Source: a bacterium (GTDB lineage: Bacteria > UBP6 > JAFGXH01). Taken from it: a DNA stretch of 37,239 nt. A program made the translations under genes and the position numbers. The DNA lies in assembly GCA_027064085.1 (NCBI GenBank), contig JAMOQH010000117.1, forward strand, positions 1 to 37,239, read 5' to 3'. The notes beneath the pieces are model-generated. The model saw only the letters and a list, made by a program, of their open reading frames with translations. It did not search any database and had not been told where the DNA came from. This document shows, one piece after another, positions 1-8,592 of this stretch. How positions within the stretch are numbered: position 1 is the stretch's first letter; every line of letters begins with the position of its first letter.

Positions 1-2
1 AA

Positions 3-218
3 ATTCCTGAATCTACTCCTGAAGAGGACACCACAGAAGGCTCAATTGATATTGAAATTCCTGAATCTACTCCTGAAGAGGATACCACAGAAGGCTCAAT
101 TGATATTGAAATTCCTGAATCTACTCCCGAAGAGGACACCACAGAAAACTCAATTGATATTGAAACTCCTGAATCTACTCCTGAAGAGGATACCACAGAA
201 AACTCAATTGATATTGAA
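3..218 (+). repeat. Four tandem 54-bp in-frame coding repeats
   Basis: Units lie at 3-56, 57-110, 111-164 and 165-218. Each encodes 18 residues close to IPESTPEEDTTEGSIDIE, with Gly to Asn at one site in units 3 and 4 and Ile to Thr at the start of unit 4. The array probably continues to the left of the window. The near-identity at DNA level, including silent positions, points to recent slippage or unequal exchange rather than old protein-level selection. Confidence 0.95.
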
Positions 219-1511
219 AATATCTCAAAAGAAGAAGTGCTTTTGAGTAAATTAAATGATCAACCATCAATTGATGAAGAATATGAAGAAAAGAAGCCAG
301 AGGTTTTTAATAAATCTAGTTATTATTTTAAAACGAAAGAAGAGTATATTAAAGCTAAAAATGGTGAAAATGTTGAAATATTGGAGAAAAAGAAAGTTGA
401 TTTACCGGTTTTAGATTTATCAGAAGTTAATATAATTGAAACCCCAGAACCTCAAACTGAAAAGTTAGAACTAGAGATGTCAAATATTATTATTGAAAAA
501 GATGATGATGAAATAAGTAATAAATCTATTGAGACAGAAGAAACATTCTTAGGTGAAGCATCTAGAACTAATATTGAGATTAATCTTACAGAAGAAGAAG
601 TTGAAGTTAAAAATGAACATATTACAATAAACTCAGAATTAATCACTCCAATAAATATGCGGGTAGAAGATTTTGTTGATAAGTTAAATAATGCAAAAAG
701 AACTTCAATTAATGATATTATTTCAGAAAATAAAAACTTAAATTCCCTTGAGGTAATGGATAAGATTTTAGAGATATTTCCAGGCAGATTATGGATGAAT
801 GAAATTGATGCTTATAATTTTATTGTTCCAATAGAGCAACATGGGCCTATACTATATTATTTGGTAAAGAACAAAGATATTAATTTATCCAAGTTAAAAG
901 AATTTTTTAATTCAATGGATAATCAAAAGAAGTTTTATTCTATTTATATTTATACTAAAATTAAAGATGAAGATGTTATTCCAAGTTTAATTAATAAGAT
1001 TACTGATAGGGTGGTATCATTAGTTGCAATAAAAGCTCTTGAAAATCATAAAAAATTTAAAATATATACAAGAATTAAGTATAAATTTGAATCAGCGGTA
1101 CATTCTAAAATGCCTTCCATTGTAATCGATTGGATTACTGCAATTAAAATATTAAGAGATGAGTTTTTTGTTCCAATTTTGATAGATGCTTTAGATACAT
1201 GGAAAAAAGAAAAAATTATTAAAAATAAGATAGTAGAATTATTAACAGAACTAACTAAGCAAGATTTTGGCGATTCTGAAAAAAAATGGTCAAAATGGTG
1301 GGCAAATAATCAATATAAAATGAGAAAAGACTGGATTTTAGATGGTTTGATTCATAAAAAGAAAAAAATAAGAATATCTTCTTTAAATGAAGCCAAAAAA
1401 TGTTTTAAATCTTTATATAATTACACTGTTGATTTATCTACAAAAGAACAATTAAAGATTATAGATAAAATAAAAGAAGATGAATATGATAAAAGAAGAG
1501 GGGTTCTTTAA
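3..1511 (+). CDS. Acidic repeat protein with C-terminal HEAT-like region (5' end outside window)
   Basis: The reading frame is open from base 3, so the gene starts before the window; a GTG at 237 is internal and not a credible start. The visible 502 residues begin with four near-identical 18-residue units rich in Glu, Asp, Thr, Ser and Pro, then a long acidic low-complexity stretch, then a helical C-terminal part from about 660 bp onward. That part looks like degenerate HEAT repeats, with VVSLVAIKALENHKKF, VPILIDALDTWKKEKI and a KWSKWWANN tryptophan motif that often closes HEAT-repeat proteins. Function is unknown; a scaffold or envelope-associated protein is my inference. No membrane segment is visible in this part. 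A promoter-bearing gap separates it from cysE. Confidence 0.8.
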   Translation: MPESTPEEDTTEGSIDIEIPESTPEEDTTEGSIDIEIPESTPEEDTTENSIDIETPESTPEEDTTENSIDIENISKEEVLLSKLNDQPSIDEEYEEKKPEVFNKSSYYFKTKEEYIKAKNGENVEILEKKKVDLPVLDLSEVNIIETPEPQTEKLELEMSNIIIEKDDDEISNKSIETEETFLGEASRTNIEINLTEEEVEVKNEHITINSELITPINMRVEDFVDKLNNAKRTSINDIISENKNLNSLEVMDKILEIFPGRLWMNEIDAYNFIVPIEQHGPILYYLVKNKDINLSKLKEFFNSMDNQKKFYSIYIYTKIKDEDVIPSLINKITDRVVSLVAIKALENHKKFKIYTRIKYKFESAVHSKMPSIVIDWITAIKILRDEFFVPILIDALDTWKKEKIIKNKIVELLTELTKQDFGDSEKKWSKWWANNQYKMRKDWILDGLIHKKKKIRISSLNEAKKCFKSLYNYTVDLSTKEQLKIIDKIKEDEYDKRRGVL

Positions 1512-1566
1512 AGTTTAAATTTATAATATATTAACTTTTCAAAAAATTAACAATAATAACAAATTT

Positions 1567-1620
1567 AATTCCTGCTAGGGTGATAGGATTTAATTGTGAT
1601 ATTATTATTGCATTTAATAT
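1567..1620 (+). promoter_or_regulatory. Candidate operator and weak promoter upstream of cysE
   Basis: An imperfect dyad AATTCCT (1567-1573) / AGGATTT (1585-1591) lies about 80 bases before cysE. Its right half, ATAGGATTT (1583-1591), is closely matched by ATAGGGTTT (2399-2407) upstream of cysK. It resembles one half of the CymR/Rrf2-type cysteine-regulator site known from Firmicutes, but that is only a likeness. TTGTGA (1594) and TAATAT (1615) are a weak -35/-10 pair with a short 15-base spacer. Confidence 0.3.
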
Positions 1621-1668
1621 GTTAAATAACTAAACTTATTGTAAGAGTTTTATATAAATTGGAGAGAG

Positions 1669-2370
1669 ATGAAAATAATAATAAAAAAAGTAATAAATTT
1701 TAAAGAAGATCTAAAAACCCTTAAAGAAAGAGACCCTGCTGCTCAATCTATTATGGAAGTACTACTCTTATATCCAGGAGTTCATGCAGTATTAGTACAT
1801 AGATTCTCACATTATTTATGGAAAAATAATTTCAAATTATTATCAAGAATAATTTCTCAAGTATCTAGAAATTTTACTGGAATAGAAATACATCCTGGGG
1901 CCAAAATTGGAAGAAGATTGTTTATTGACCATGGAATGGGGGTGGTAATAGGAGAAACTACCGAAATCGGTGATGATGTTACAATTTATCACCAAGTTAC
2001 ATTAGGTGGAGTATCCTTAAAAAAGGGAAAACGACATCCGACTCTAAAAAACAATGTTGTAATAGGTAGTGGAGCAAAAATTTTAGGTGCAATTACTGTT
2101 GGAGAAAGTTCTGCTGTTGGCTCTGGCTCTGTTGTTGTTAAAGAAGTTCCTCCTAAAAAACGAGTTGTTGGGGTACCTGGACGAATATTGCAAAAAACTA
2201 AAAAAGAAAGTAAGCTAAAATATGACTTAGAACATGGTTCGCTTCCTGATCCTATTGTAAAAGCACTTAAAGAATTGTATCAAGAGGTTAATAAACTAAA
2301 AGAGTTACATTTGGAAACAAAAGAAAATAAAGTTAAATGTCCCGAATTTATAAATGGAGAGGGTATTTAA
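1669..2370 (+). CDS. cysE: Serine O-acetyltransferase
   Basis: Transfers acetyl from acetyl-CoA to L-serine to make O-acetylserine, the first step of cysteine synthesis in the cytoplasm. The 233-residue protein is of the shorter CysE type: RDPAAQS near the N-terminus, then left-handed beta-helix hexapeptide repeats ([54 protein letters not shown]), with His residues in FIDHG and IYHQ where the family has its active site, and the usual VVGVPGRI end. The start follows GGAGAGAG. cysK is the next gene, 116 bases on, giving a complete two-step route from serine. Confidence 0.96.
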   Translation: MKIIIKKVINFKEDLKTLKERDPAAQSIMEVLLLYPGVHAVLVHRFSHYLWKNNFKLLSRIISQVSRNFTGIEIHPGAKIGRRLFIDHGMGVVIGETTEIGDDVTIYHQVTLGGVSLKKGKRHPTLKNNVVIGSGAKILGAITVGESSAVGSGSVVVKEVPPKKRVVGVPGRILQKTKKESKLKYDLEHGSLPDPIVKALKELYQEVNKLKELHLETKENKVKCPEFINGEGI

Positions 2371-2443
2371 ATGATATTATATAAAGTTTGTCGGAGTTAT
2401 AGGGTTTTCACTTTTATTGAAAAATAACCTAAAAAAAATCACA

Positions 2444-2486
2444 TTTTACCTTTATTATTAGTTAATTTATTATTTTAGAGGTAAAA
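2444..2486 (+). promoter_or_regulatory. Inverted repeat that pairs over the cysK ribosome binding site
   Basis: TTTTACCT (2444-2451) is the exact complement of AGGTAAAA (2479-2486), which contains the AGAGG-type ribosome binding site and touches the cysK ATG at 2487. Folding would hide the initiation region. In such AT-rich DNA an 8-bp match can arise by chance, so this is a suggestion only. Confidence 0.25.
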
Positions 2487-3404
2487 ATGCCTATAGTAAC
2501 ACACTCATTTCAATTAATTGGTAATACTCCAATGTTAAAACTTAATAGTATTGTTTCAGAAAATAGTGCAGATGTTTTTGTTAAACTTGAATTTTTAAAT
2601 CCAGGTGGAAGTGTAAAAGATAGAATTGCATTAAATATGATAGAAACCGCAGAAAATGAAGGTGAAATTTCTTCACAAAAGACTGTTCTAATTGAACCTA
2701 CATCAGGAAATACAGGAATAGGAATTTCTTTGGTTGCTGCTTCAAAGGGCTATAAGGCAATTATGGTTATGCCTGATTCTATGACTCCTGAAAGAAGAAA
2801 ATTAATTAAAGCTTATGGTGCAGAAATCATTTTAACAGCGGGAAATTTAGGAATGAAAGGAGCAATAGATAAAGCTCAAGAATTAGTGGATAGTAACGAA
2901 AATTACTATATGTTAAAGCAATTTGATAATTTAGCAAATCCAAATGCACATGTTAAAACTACAGCGATTGAAATACTAAATGATATGGAAAACAATATAG
3001 ATGCTTTTGTTGCAGGAGTAGGAACGGGTGGAACATTTACTGGGGTTTCTACAGTTTTAAAAGAGAAAATAGCTAATATTAAATTATATGCAGTTGAGCC
3101 TAGTGAAAGCCCTGTTTTATCGGGGGGAAAAGCTGGAGGACATAGGATACAAGGAATAGGTGCAGGTTTTATTCCTAATATTATGAATACTGAGTTAATT
3201 ACAGAAGTTTTAAAAATAAGTAGTGAAGAAGCGTATGAAATTTTAAGGTTAATAGCAAAACAAGAGGGAATATTTTTAGGACCATCTGCTGCTGCTGCTG
3301 TTGCGGCTGCTATAAAAGTTGCTCAAAAGTTAGGAAAGGGTAAAAGAGTTGTTGTAATTGCTCCTGATAACGGGGAAAGATATTTATCTATATTAGATAT
3401 TTAG
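2487..3404 (+). CDS. cysK: Cysteine synthase A (O-acetylserine sulfhydrylase)
   Basis: Pyridoxal-phosphate enzyme that replaces the acetate of O-acetylserine with sulfide to give cysteine. The 305 residues have the full family signature: NPGGSVKDR with the cofactor lysine K44, the substrate loop TSGNTG at 72-77, the phosphate-binding GTGGTFTGV loop, and GPSAAAAV near the C-terminus where the serine contacts the pyridine nitrogen. The C-terminus ends LSILDI; CysK partners of CysE often end in Ile, the residue group that CysE's own C-terminal Ile competes with. Here CysE also ends in Ile (GEGI), so a cysteine synthase complex is plausible. The ATG follows AGAGG. Confidence 0.97.
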   Translation: MPIVTHSFQLIGNTPMLKLNSIVSENSADVFVKLEFLNPGGSVKDRIALNMIETAENEGEISSQKTVLIEPTSGNTGIGISLVAASKGYKAIMVMPDSMTPERRKLIKAYGAEIILTAGNLGMKGAIDKAQELVDSNENYYMLKQFDNLANPNAHVKTTAIEILNDMENNIDAFVAGVGTGGTFTGVSTVLKEKIANIKLYAVEPSESPVLSGGKAGGHRIQGIGAGFIPNIMNTELITEVLKISSEEAYEILRLIAKQEGIFLGPSAAAAVAAAIKVAQKLGKGKRVVVIAPDNGERYLSILDI

Positions 3405-3469
3405 TTTAAAAATTTTATTTTTATAAGCTTTTCAGCCAAATAAATTTGTCTTACAAGCAAAAAAGTAAT

Positions 3470-3494
3470 CAAAGTAAAACTTTGTTTCTTTTTT
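3470..3494. terminator. Bidirectional rho-independent terminator between cysK and uvrB
   Basis: CAAAGT (3470-3475) and ACTTTG (3479-3484) pair around a 3-base loop. On the plus strand TTTCTTTTTT follows; on the minus strand the hairpin is followed by ATTACTTTTTTG. It lies between two convergent genes, as expected for a shared terminator. The stem is short and GC-poor. Confidence 0.5.
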
Positions 3495-3511
3495 AGATAT
3501 GTTTAGTAATT

Positions 3512-5476
3512 TTAATACTCCAATAACAGCTTTTTTAACATAGAAACTCTATCTCTTGCACTTGCTGCTTTTTCAAATTCTAGTTTTTTAGCATGACTTC
3601 TCATCGCTGTACTTAGTTTTTTGATTTCTTTTTCTATTTCTTCTTTTTTATTAAATTTCTCTTTTACTTCTTTTTTAAGGTCGAAAGCATCTTTTTTCAC
3701 TTTTATAATAGATCTTGGAGTAATATTATTCTTTTTATTATATATTATCTGTATCTTTCTTCTTCTTTCTGTTTCTTTTATTGCATAAGCCATAGAATTT
3801 GTAATTTTATCCCCATACATAATAACCCTTCCATTTACATTTCTTGCAGCTCTTCCACATGTTTGAATTAATGATTTTTCACTTCTTAAAAATCCTTCTT
3901 TATCTGCATCTAAAATTGCAACAAGAGAAACTGATGGCAAGTCTAAACCTTCTCTTAGTAAGTTAATACCAACTAATACATCAAAGAAGTCATCTTCAAA
4001 ATCAGCTATAATTTTTACTCGTTCCATGGTATCAATATCAGAGTGCATATATCTAACCCTTACGCCTAAGTTTTCGTAGTATTCCGTTAAATGTTCAGCC
4101 ATCTTTTTAGTTAAAGTAGTAACTAATATCTTTTCTTTATTTTTAATTACTTTAGATATCTCTCCATATAAATCATCAACTTGACCTTTTATTGGTCTTA
4201 CTTCTATTTCAGGGTCTAGTAATCCTGTTGGTCTGATTATTTGTTGAACTATATTATCAGATTCATCTATTTCATAAGCAGATGGAGTAGCAGAAACAAA
4301 GATAGTAGTACCCATTCTATCTTCAAATTCTTCAAATTTTAATGGCCTATTATCTAGTGCAGATGGTAATCTAAAGCCAAAGTCTATAAGAGTTGTTTTT
4401 CTTGCTTTATCTCCCATGTACATACCTCGTAATTGAGGGAGCATTACATGTGATTCATCTATAAATAATAGATATTCTTTAGGAAAGTAGTCTAAAAGAG
4501 TGGGGGGTGGGTCTCCAGCTTTTCTACCTGTAAAATGTCTTGAATAGTTTTCTACTCCATTACAAAAACCTGTTTGTTCTATAAGCTCAATATCGTATTT
4601 TACTCTTTCTTCAAGTCTTTGATGCTCTAATAGTTTTCCTTCTTTTTTTAGTATGGGCAAAACAGCAAGTAATTCATCTTGTATTGATTTTAATGCTCTT
4701 GCCACCATGTGATGGTCTGTTGTAAAGTGAGTTGCAGGATAAACGGCTATTTTTTCGAGTTGTTTTATTTCTTTTTTGGTTAGAAAATCTATTTCATAAA
4801 TACTTTCTATTGTATCACCAAAAAATTCTATTCTTACCGCATTTTTTTCTTCATAAGCAGGAAAAATTTCGAGAGTATCTCCTAAAATTCTAAAATCTCC
4901 TCTTTCAAATGCTATTGTGTTGTTTCTGTAATTAATTTGAACTAATTTTTTAGATATTTTTTCTATACTGTAGTCCATTTCAGTTTCTAAATATAATAAC
5001 ATATCATAGTATGCTTCTGCACTACCTAAACCATAAATTGAAGATACTGAGGCTACAATAATTACATCATTTCTTTCAAAAAGAGCTTTTGTTGCTGCTA
5101 ATCTCATTCTATCTATTTCTTCATTTATGAGTGCAGATTTTTCAATATAAATATCTTTTCCAGGAATATAAGCTTCTGGTTGATAGTAATCATAATAAGA
5201 AACAAAATATTCTACTGAGTTATTAGGAAATAAAACCTTGAATTCAGAATATAATTGAGCCGCTAAAGTTTTATTATGAGCAAGTACTAATGCAGGTCTA
5301 TTAATTTTTTGTATTACATTTGCCATAGTAAATGTTTTTCCACTTCCTGTAACTCCCAATAATACCTGACGGTCAATTTTATTTTTTATACCATTTACAA
5401 GAGAGTCAATCGCTTTGGGTTGGTCTCCAGTTGGTTTATGTGGAGAAGTTAATTCAAATCTTTTTTCGTATTTCAT
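3512..5476 (-). CDS. uvrB: UvrABC excision nuclease subunit B
   Basis: Damage-verifying helicase-like subunit of nucleotide excision repair, loaded by UvrA and then bound by UvrC. The 654-residue length is normal. Walker A GVTGSGKT is at residues 41-48; the beta-hairpin region has YYDYYQPEAY; the Walker B/DEAD-like motif is in LLFIDESHV; helicase motifs IFVSATPS and GRAARN are present. The C-terminal UVR coiled coil that binds UvrC is intact (MRSHAKKLEFEKAASARDR). The ATG at 5476 follows AAGGAAAC. It lies 9 bases after the nitroreductase gene, so the two are probably cotranscribed. Confidence 0.98.
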   Translation of the reverse strand: MKYEKRFELTSPHKPTGDQPKAIDSLVNGIKNKIDRQVLLGVTGSGKTFTMANVIQKINRPALVLAHNKTLAAQLYSEFKVLFPNNSVEYFVSYYDYYQPEAYIPGKDIYIEKSALINEEIDRMRLAATKALFERNDVIIVASVSSIYGLGSAEAYYDMLLYLETEMDYSIEKISKKLVQINYRNNTIAFERGDFRILGDTLEIFPAYEEKNAVRIEFFGDTIESIYEIDFLTKKEIKQLEKIAVYPATHFTTDHHMVARALKSIQDELLAVLPILKKEGKLLEHQRLEERVKYDIELIEQTGFCNGVENYSRHFTGRKAGDPPPTLLDYFPKEYLLFIDESHVMLPQLRGMYMGDKARKTTLIDFGFRLPSALDNRPLKFEEFEDRMGTTIFVSATPSAYEIDESDNIVQQIIRPTGLLDPEIEVRPIKGQVDDLYGEISKVIKNKEKILVTTLTKKMAEHLTEYYENLGVRVRYMHSDIDTMERVKIIADFEDDFFDVLVGINLLREGLDLPSVSLVAILDADKEGFLRSEKSLIQTCGRAARNVNGRVIMYGDKITNSMAYAIKETERRRKIQIIYNKKNNITPRSIIKVKKDAFDLKKEVKEKFNKKEEIEKEIKKLSTAMRSHAKKLEFEKAASARDRVSMLKKLLLEY

Positions 5477-5485
5477 TGTTTCCTT

Positions 5486-6364
5486 TTATTCTATCCAATT
5501 TATATCTTTTTGTTTTCTTTTAATGATTTTATTATATTTATATTTTGGATAACCAAACATTATTGATATTGTTGCTTCATGGTTTTTAGGAATATTAAAA
5601 AATTCTTTTATATCTTCTTCTTTGTTAATTGCAGCAGGAATAATTCCATTCATTGTGGCTCCAAGACCTATAGAATGCATTGCTAATATTAAATAACTTG
5701 CATATATTAAAGCATTATCGGTATGTTCTTCTGTAGACTTATCTGAATGTAAAATAATTAAAGCTGGAGCATCTCTAGTTATTCTATCTCCATATTCTAA
5801 TTTATAATTATTCATTTTTATCATAGGGTAAAGATGGCTTTTTAAAGTATTAAATAGTTCTTCTCCCTTCTTAAATTTAATTACTCTACTTACGATAGGA
5901 CTATCCACCCATTTAATAATATTGTCAAGAAATTTTTCTACTGAAGGCAAAATACTTTCAATTTTTTTACGATTATTTATGATTGTAAGATTAACTCCAC
6001 TTGGGTTTGCTCCATAGGGGGCAAACTGTAAACTATCAATAATTTTTTGTATAGTTTCTTTTTCTACTTTTTTATTTTTAAAATTTCTTACCGAACGGCG
6101 AGTTGATAAAAAATTAATAAATTCATCAAAATCTATTTTATTATTAGGTAATTTATCAAAATCATTTTCATAAGAATAATATGGAACTTTTACTGCATCA
6201 CTAGAACAAATAGCCATACATTGACCACATTCTAAGCATATACTTTCTCGTTCTTTAATAAAATTGACTAAATTATTTCCATCAATTTCTAGTAAATTTA
6301 CAGGGCATACTTCAATGCAAAGTTTACATTTCTTACATTTTTTATTATCAACATAGAAATCCAT
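5486..6364 (-). CDS. Ferredoxin-nitroreductase fusion oxidoreductase
   Basis: A two-domain flavoprotein. The first 60 residues hold two 4Fe-4S motifs: C10, C13, C16, C20 (CKKCKLCIEVCP) and C43, C46, C49, C53 (CLECGQCMAIC). The rest is a nitroreductase-type FMN domain starting at FLSTRRSVRNFKNKKV, with APYGANPSG and IGLGATMNGIIPAA further on. Known relatives reduce nitroaromatics or quinone-like compounds using electrons passed through the ferredoxin domain; the natural substrate here cannot be told. The arrangement is common in anaerobes and suggests access to low-potential electrons. The start follows GGAGG, and uvrB follows after 9 bases. Confidence 0.88.
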   Translation of the reverse strand: MDFYVDNKKCKKCKLCIEVCPVNLLEIDGNNLVNFIKERESICLECGQCMAICSSDAVKVPYYSYENDFDKLPNNKIDFDEFINFLSTRRSVRNFKNKKVEKETIQKIIDSLQFAPYGANPSGVNLTIINNRKKIESILPSVEKFLDNIIKWVDSPIVSRVIKFKKGEELFNTLKSHLYPMIKMNNYKLEYGDRITRDAPALIILHSDKSTEEHTDNALIYASYLILAMHSIGLGATMNGIIPAAINKEEDIKEFFNIPKNHEATISIMFGYPKYKYNKIIKRKQKDINWIE

Positions 6365-6471
6365 TTATCCTCCAATAAAAAGGGTTTAAATATTATAATA
6401 TTTTATTAATAATATGTTCAATAAATAAATTTGTTTTTTTAAATAAAAGTTGCTATAGGAGTTAATTAATA

Positions 6472-6951
6472 TTAGAAAGGAATATCTTCGTCTTCAACAA
6501 TACTAGCATTATTAAAATTATTATTCTGGTTATTATTATAAGAATTATTATTGTTTTGGTTATTATTGTTATAAGAGTTATTATTTCCATAAGAATTATT
6601 ATAGCCACCGCCATTATTTTCTATTTTTTGTAAAATTCTTACTTGATTAGCCCATATTTCAGTTTTATATCTGTTATTTCCATCTTTATCTTGCCATTTA
6701 TTTGTTTTAATTTTACCTTCGACATATAACATGATACCTTTTTTGATGGTTTCTTTATATATTTCTGATAATTTATTCCACATTACAATATTATGCCATT
6801 CTGTTGACTCCTGTTTCTCTCCATTTTTAGTGTAATATTCGCTAGTTGCTAATGAAAACTTTGTTATTTGTGAATTGCCGTTTGGCATAAAACTTGTTTC
6901 AGGGTCTTTTCCTACTCTACCAATTAGAATTACTTTGTTAATACTCGCCAT
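6472..6951 (-). CDS. ssb: Single-stranded DNA-binding protein
   Basis: Binds single-stranded DNA in replication, recombination and repair. The OB fold covers about residues 1-110 (INKVILIGRVGKDPE, EWHNIVMWNKLSEI, GIMLYVEGKIKTNKWQDKDG). The linker from about 112 to 148 is almost only Asn, Gly, Ser, Tyr and Gln, an extreme but typical disordered SSB linker. The C-terminus EDEDIPF is the acidic tip that recruits partner proteins. Total 159 residues, normal size. The ATG follows AAGGAGAT. Confidence 0.97.
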   Translation of the reverse strand: MASINKVILIGRVGKDPETSFMPNGNSQITKFSLATSEYYTKNGEKQESTEWHNIVMWNKLSEIYKETIKKGIMLYVEGKIKTNKWQDKDGNNRYKTEIWANQVRILQKIENNGGGYNNSYGNNNSYNNNNQNNNNSYNNNQNNNFNNASIVEDEDIPF

Positions 6952-6998
6952 TTTATCTCCTTATTAAATACAATGTGCACAATCGCACTATAACTCTA

Positions 6999-7922
6999 TT
7001 ACTCAAATTTAAATTGTTTATCTTTTTTTAAATCTGGTTCTATTTTATATAATGGTTTTGATATAAATGCAAATATTTTTTTAAAAAATTCTAAATTAAA
7101 TTTGTTTTTATTTTCTAGCATAAAAAGATAAGAATCAAGGTAGTTTTTTTGATTTATTAGCTTAAAAATTTTTTTTATTTTTATTGATAACTTATTGTAT
7201 TCTTGAGGAGTATCAAAATTATTATTTACTGGTACATAAACCGATTTTACATAATTACCACTAGTAATTACACATTCTTTTTTACAATTTTGTAGTAATG
7301 CCTTATTTTGGGTAAAGAGTATTGCTAATTTATTATTTAAATTTTTATTTAACTCTATTTTAGTATTGATTTGTTTAAATTTTATCTTACTATTTCTAAC
7401 TTTTAATGAAAAGATTTCTTCATTACTTAAAAGCCATGCATATTTATTTTTTTTAAAATATAAACTATATTTTTTATTATTCATTATTTTATAACTATAC
7501 TTCATTGAGGGTAAATCAGAGATTATGATAGTTTTTAAAGGTTTTAAATTATTGGGAATATTTCCATATTTATTTGGAGAGTCTATAATTAATAAATTAT
7601 ATTTTAATTTAAGTATGCTTTTTAGTTTATATATTGAATTCCCTAATGAAAATATAATATTTTTATTGTGATTACTATAATATTTTTGGTAGTTTTCAAT
7701 TTGAGAAGTAGGGAGAATTATTAATTTATAATTTAGAGGAAGTAATTTACTAGATAATTTATCTATGATTAAGGACTCTTTAGAATAGTCATTATAAATA
7801 ATAAAAATTATATTATTTTCATCTTTATTTAAAATCTTGATATTTTCTTTATCTTGGATAGTTTTTTGTGAAGTACAAGAGATTACAAATAAAGGTATAA
7901 AAAGAAATAAATATTTTAACAA
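6999..7922 (-). CDS. Putative lipoprotein, ABC substrate-binding-like fold
   Basis: The 307-residue protein begins MLKYLFLFIPLFVISC, a short signal peptide with a lipobox ending at C16, so it should be lipidated and anchored in the envelope. The body alternates strands and helices (NIIFIIYNDYSKES, KNIIFSLGNSIY, YNLLIIDSP, LAILFTQNK, CKKECVITSG), which loosely recalls the ABC_sub_bind type of periplasmic protein, but no diagnostic motif is present and function is unknown. The only workable start is TTG at 7920-7922, immediately after the TAA of the FHA gene and in the same frame. No Shine-Dalgarno sequence is visible, so re-initiation after FHA termination is likely. Confidence 0.7.
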   Translation of the reverse strand: MLKYLFLFIPLFVISCTSQKTIQDKENIKILNKDENNIIFIIYNDYSKESLIIDKLSSKLLPLNYKLIILPTSQIENYQKYYSNHNKNIIFSLGNSIYKLKSILKLKYNLLIIDSPNKYGNIPNNLKPLKTIIISDLPSMKYSYKIMNNKKYSLYFKKNKYAWLLSNEEIFSLKVRNSKIKFKQINTKIELNKNLNNKLAILFTQNKALLQNCKKECVITSGNYVKSVYVPVNNNFDTPQEYNKLSIKIKKIFKLINQKNYLDSYLFMLENKNKFNLEFFKKIFAFISKPLYKIEPDLKKDKQFKFE

Positions 7923-8504
7923 TTAGATAAATTTAAATGTAAATGGAACATCACAAATACTATAGGTTTCACCTTCAGAAATTTGTCTAATATCGTATTT
8001 TTTACCTTCAAACTCAAAACCATTAGTTGACCCCATATCTTTTATATAGTATTTTCCATTTTTTTGAAAAACCATAGCATGTTTCCTTGAAACAGAAGGA
8101 TTATTAGTTATTCTAAAATCTGCATTTGAACCTCTTCCTATGATAAATTGTCTATTATTATCAACAGGATATGTTTCTCCTTCTGACTCTAAGAATAATT
8201 GCGGGCCAGCATTTACAGGTGGAACTGGAGGTTTAGGAGGTATTGGAGGCTTAGGAACAGTTGGCTTGCTTGGCTTCATTTTACCCATTTTCTGTGCTTT
8301 TGAAGCTAAATCATCTTCAAGAGAATATTTAGGAACTCTTTTATTTGGTAAATCAATATATCCTTTAGAGTGAGCAAATTCAAGTAATGCTGTATTGATT
8401 AAATAATCTTTTGTCATTCCATAATCTTCAGACATATCACCTATAATTTTAGATAAAACTTCTTTACACATAAAAGTTTCTTTAATATGTTTTCCTTTAG
8501 CCAT
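7923..8504 (-). CDS. FHA-domain protein with N-terminal ribbon-helix-helix-like segment
   Basis: Residues 1-55 (KHIKETFMCKEVL, then a helix, then MTKDYLINTALLEFAHSKGY) have the strand-helix-helix pattern of ribbon-helix-helix DNA-binding proteins. A proline/lysine-rich linker (KPPIPPKPPVPP) follows. The last 90 residues are an FHA phosphothreonine-binding domain with GRGSNADFRI, VSRKHAMV and DMGSTNGFEFEGK containing the conserved Gly-Arg, Ser-x-x-His and Asn residues. It may read Ser/Thr phosphorylation; a PP2C phosphatase is encoded at 23101-23859, but no kinase is visible here. ATG follows GGAGG. 193 residues. DNA binding is inferred from pattern only. Confidence 0.85.
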   Translation of the reverse strand: MAKGKHIKETFMCKEVLSKIIGDMSEDYGMTKDYLINTALLEFAHSKGYIDLPNKRVPKYSLEDDLASKAQKMGKMKPSKPTVPKPPIPPKPPVPPVNAGPQLFLESEGETYPVDNNRQFIIGRGSNADFRITNNPSVSRKHAMVFQKNGKYYIKDMGSTNGFEFEGKKYDIRQISEGETYSICDVPFTFKFI

Positions 8505-8530
8505 TATTCCTCCAACTAAATTTACTAACC

Positions 8531-8560
8531 ATAATATTACAAAATAAATTATTAAGTCAA
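8531..8560 (-). promoter_or_regulatory. Sigma-70-type promoter of the FHA gene
   Basis: Reading the minus strand, TTGACT (8560-8555) and TATTAT (8536-8531) are separated by 18 bases. The -10 lies 26 bases before the FHA ATG. A downstream-facing promoter here suggests FHA and the lipoprotein can be expressed apart from pdp and the ankyrin gene. Confidence 0.55.
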
Positions 8561-8592
8561 GGTTTTTTTAGTTTTTTATAGTATAAACATTG

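Noticed and set aside
46-246. Open frame of 66 codons through the tandem repeats
   Set aside because: It is a second frame of the 54-bp repeats; the acidic HEAT-like protein is read in the frame beginning at base 3.
8140-8373. Plus-strand frame opposite the FHA gene, Gly-rich product
   Set aside because: It is the complement of the proline-rich linker of the FHA protein.
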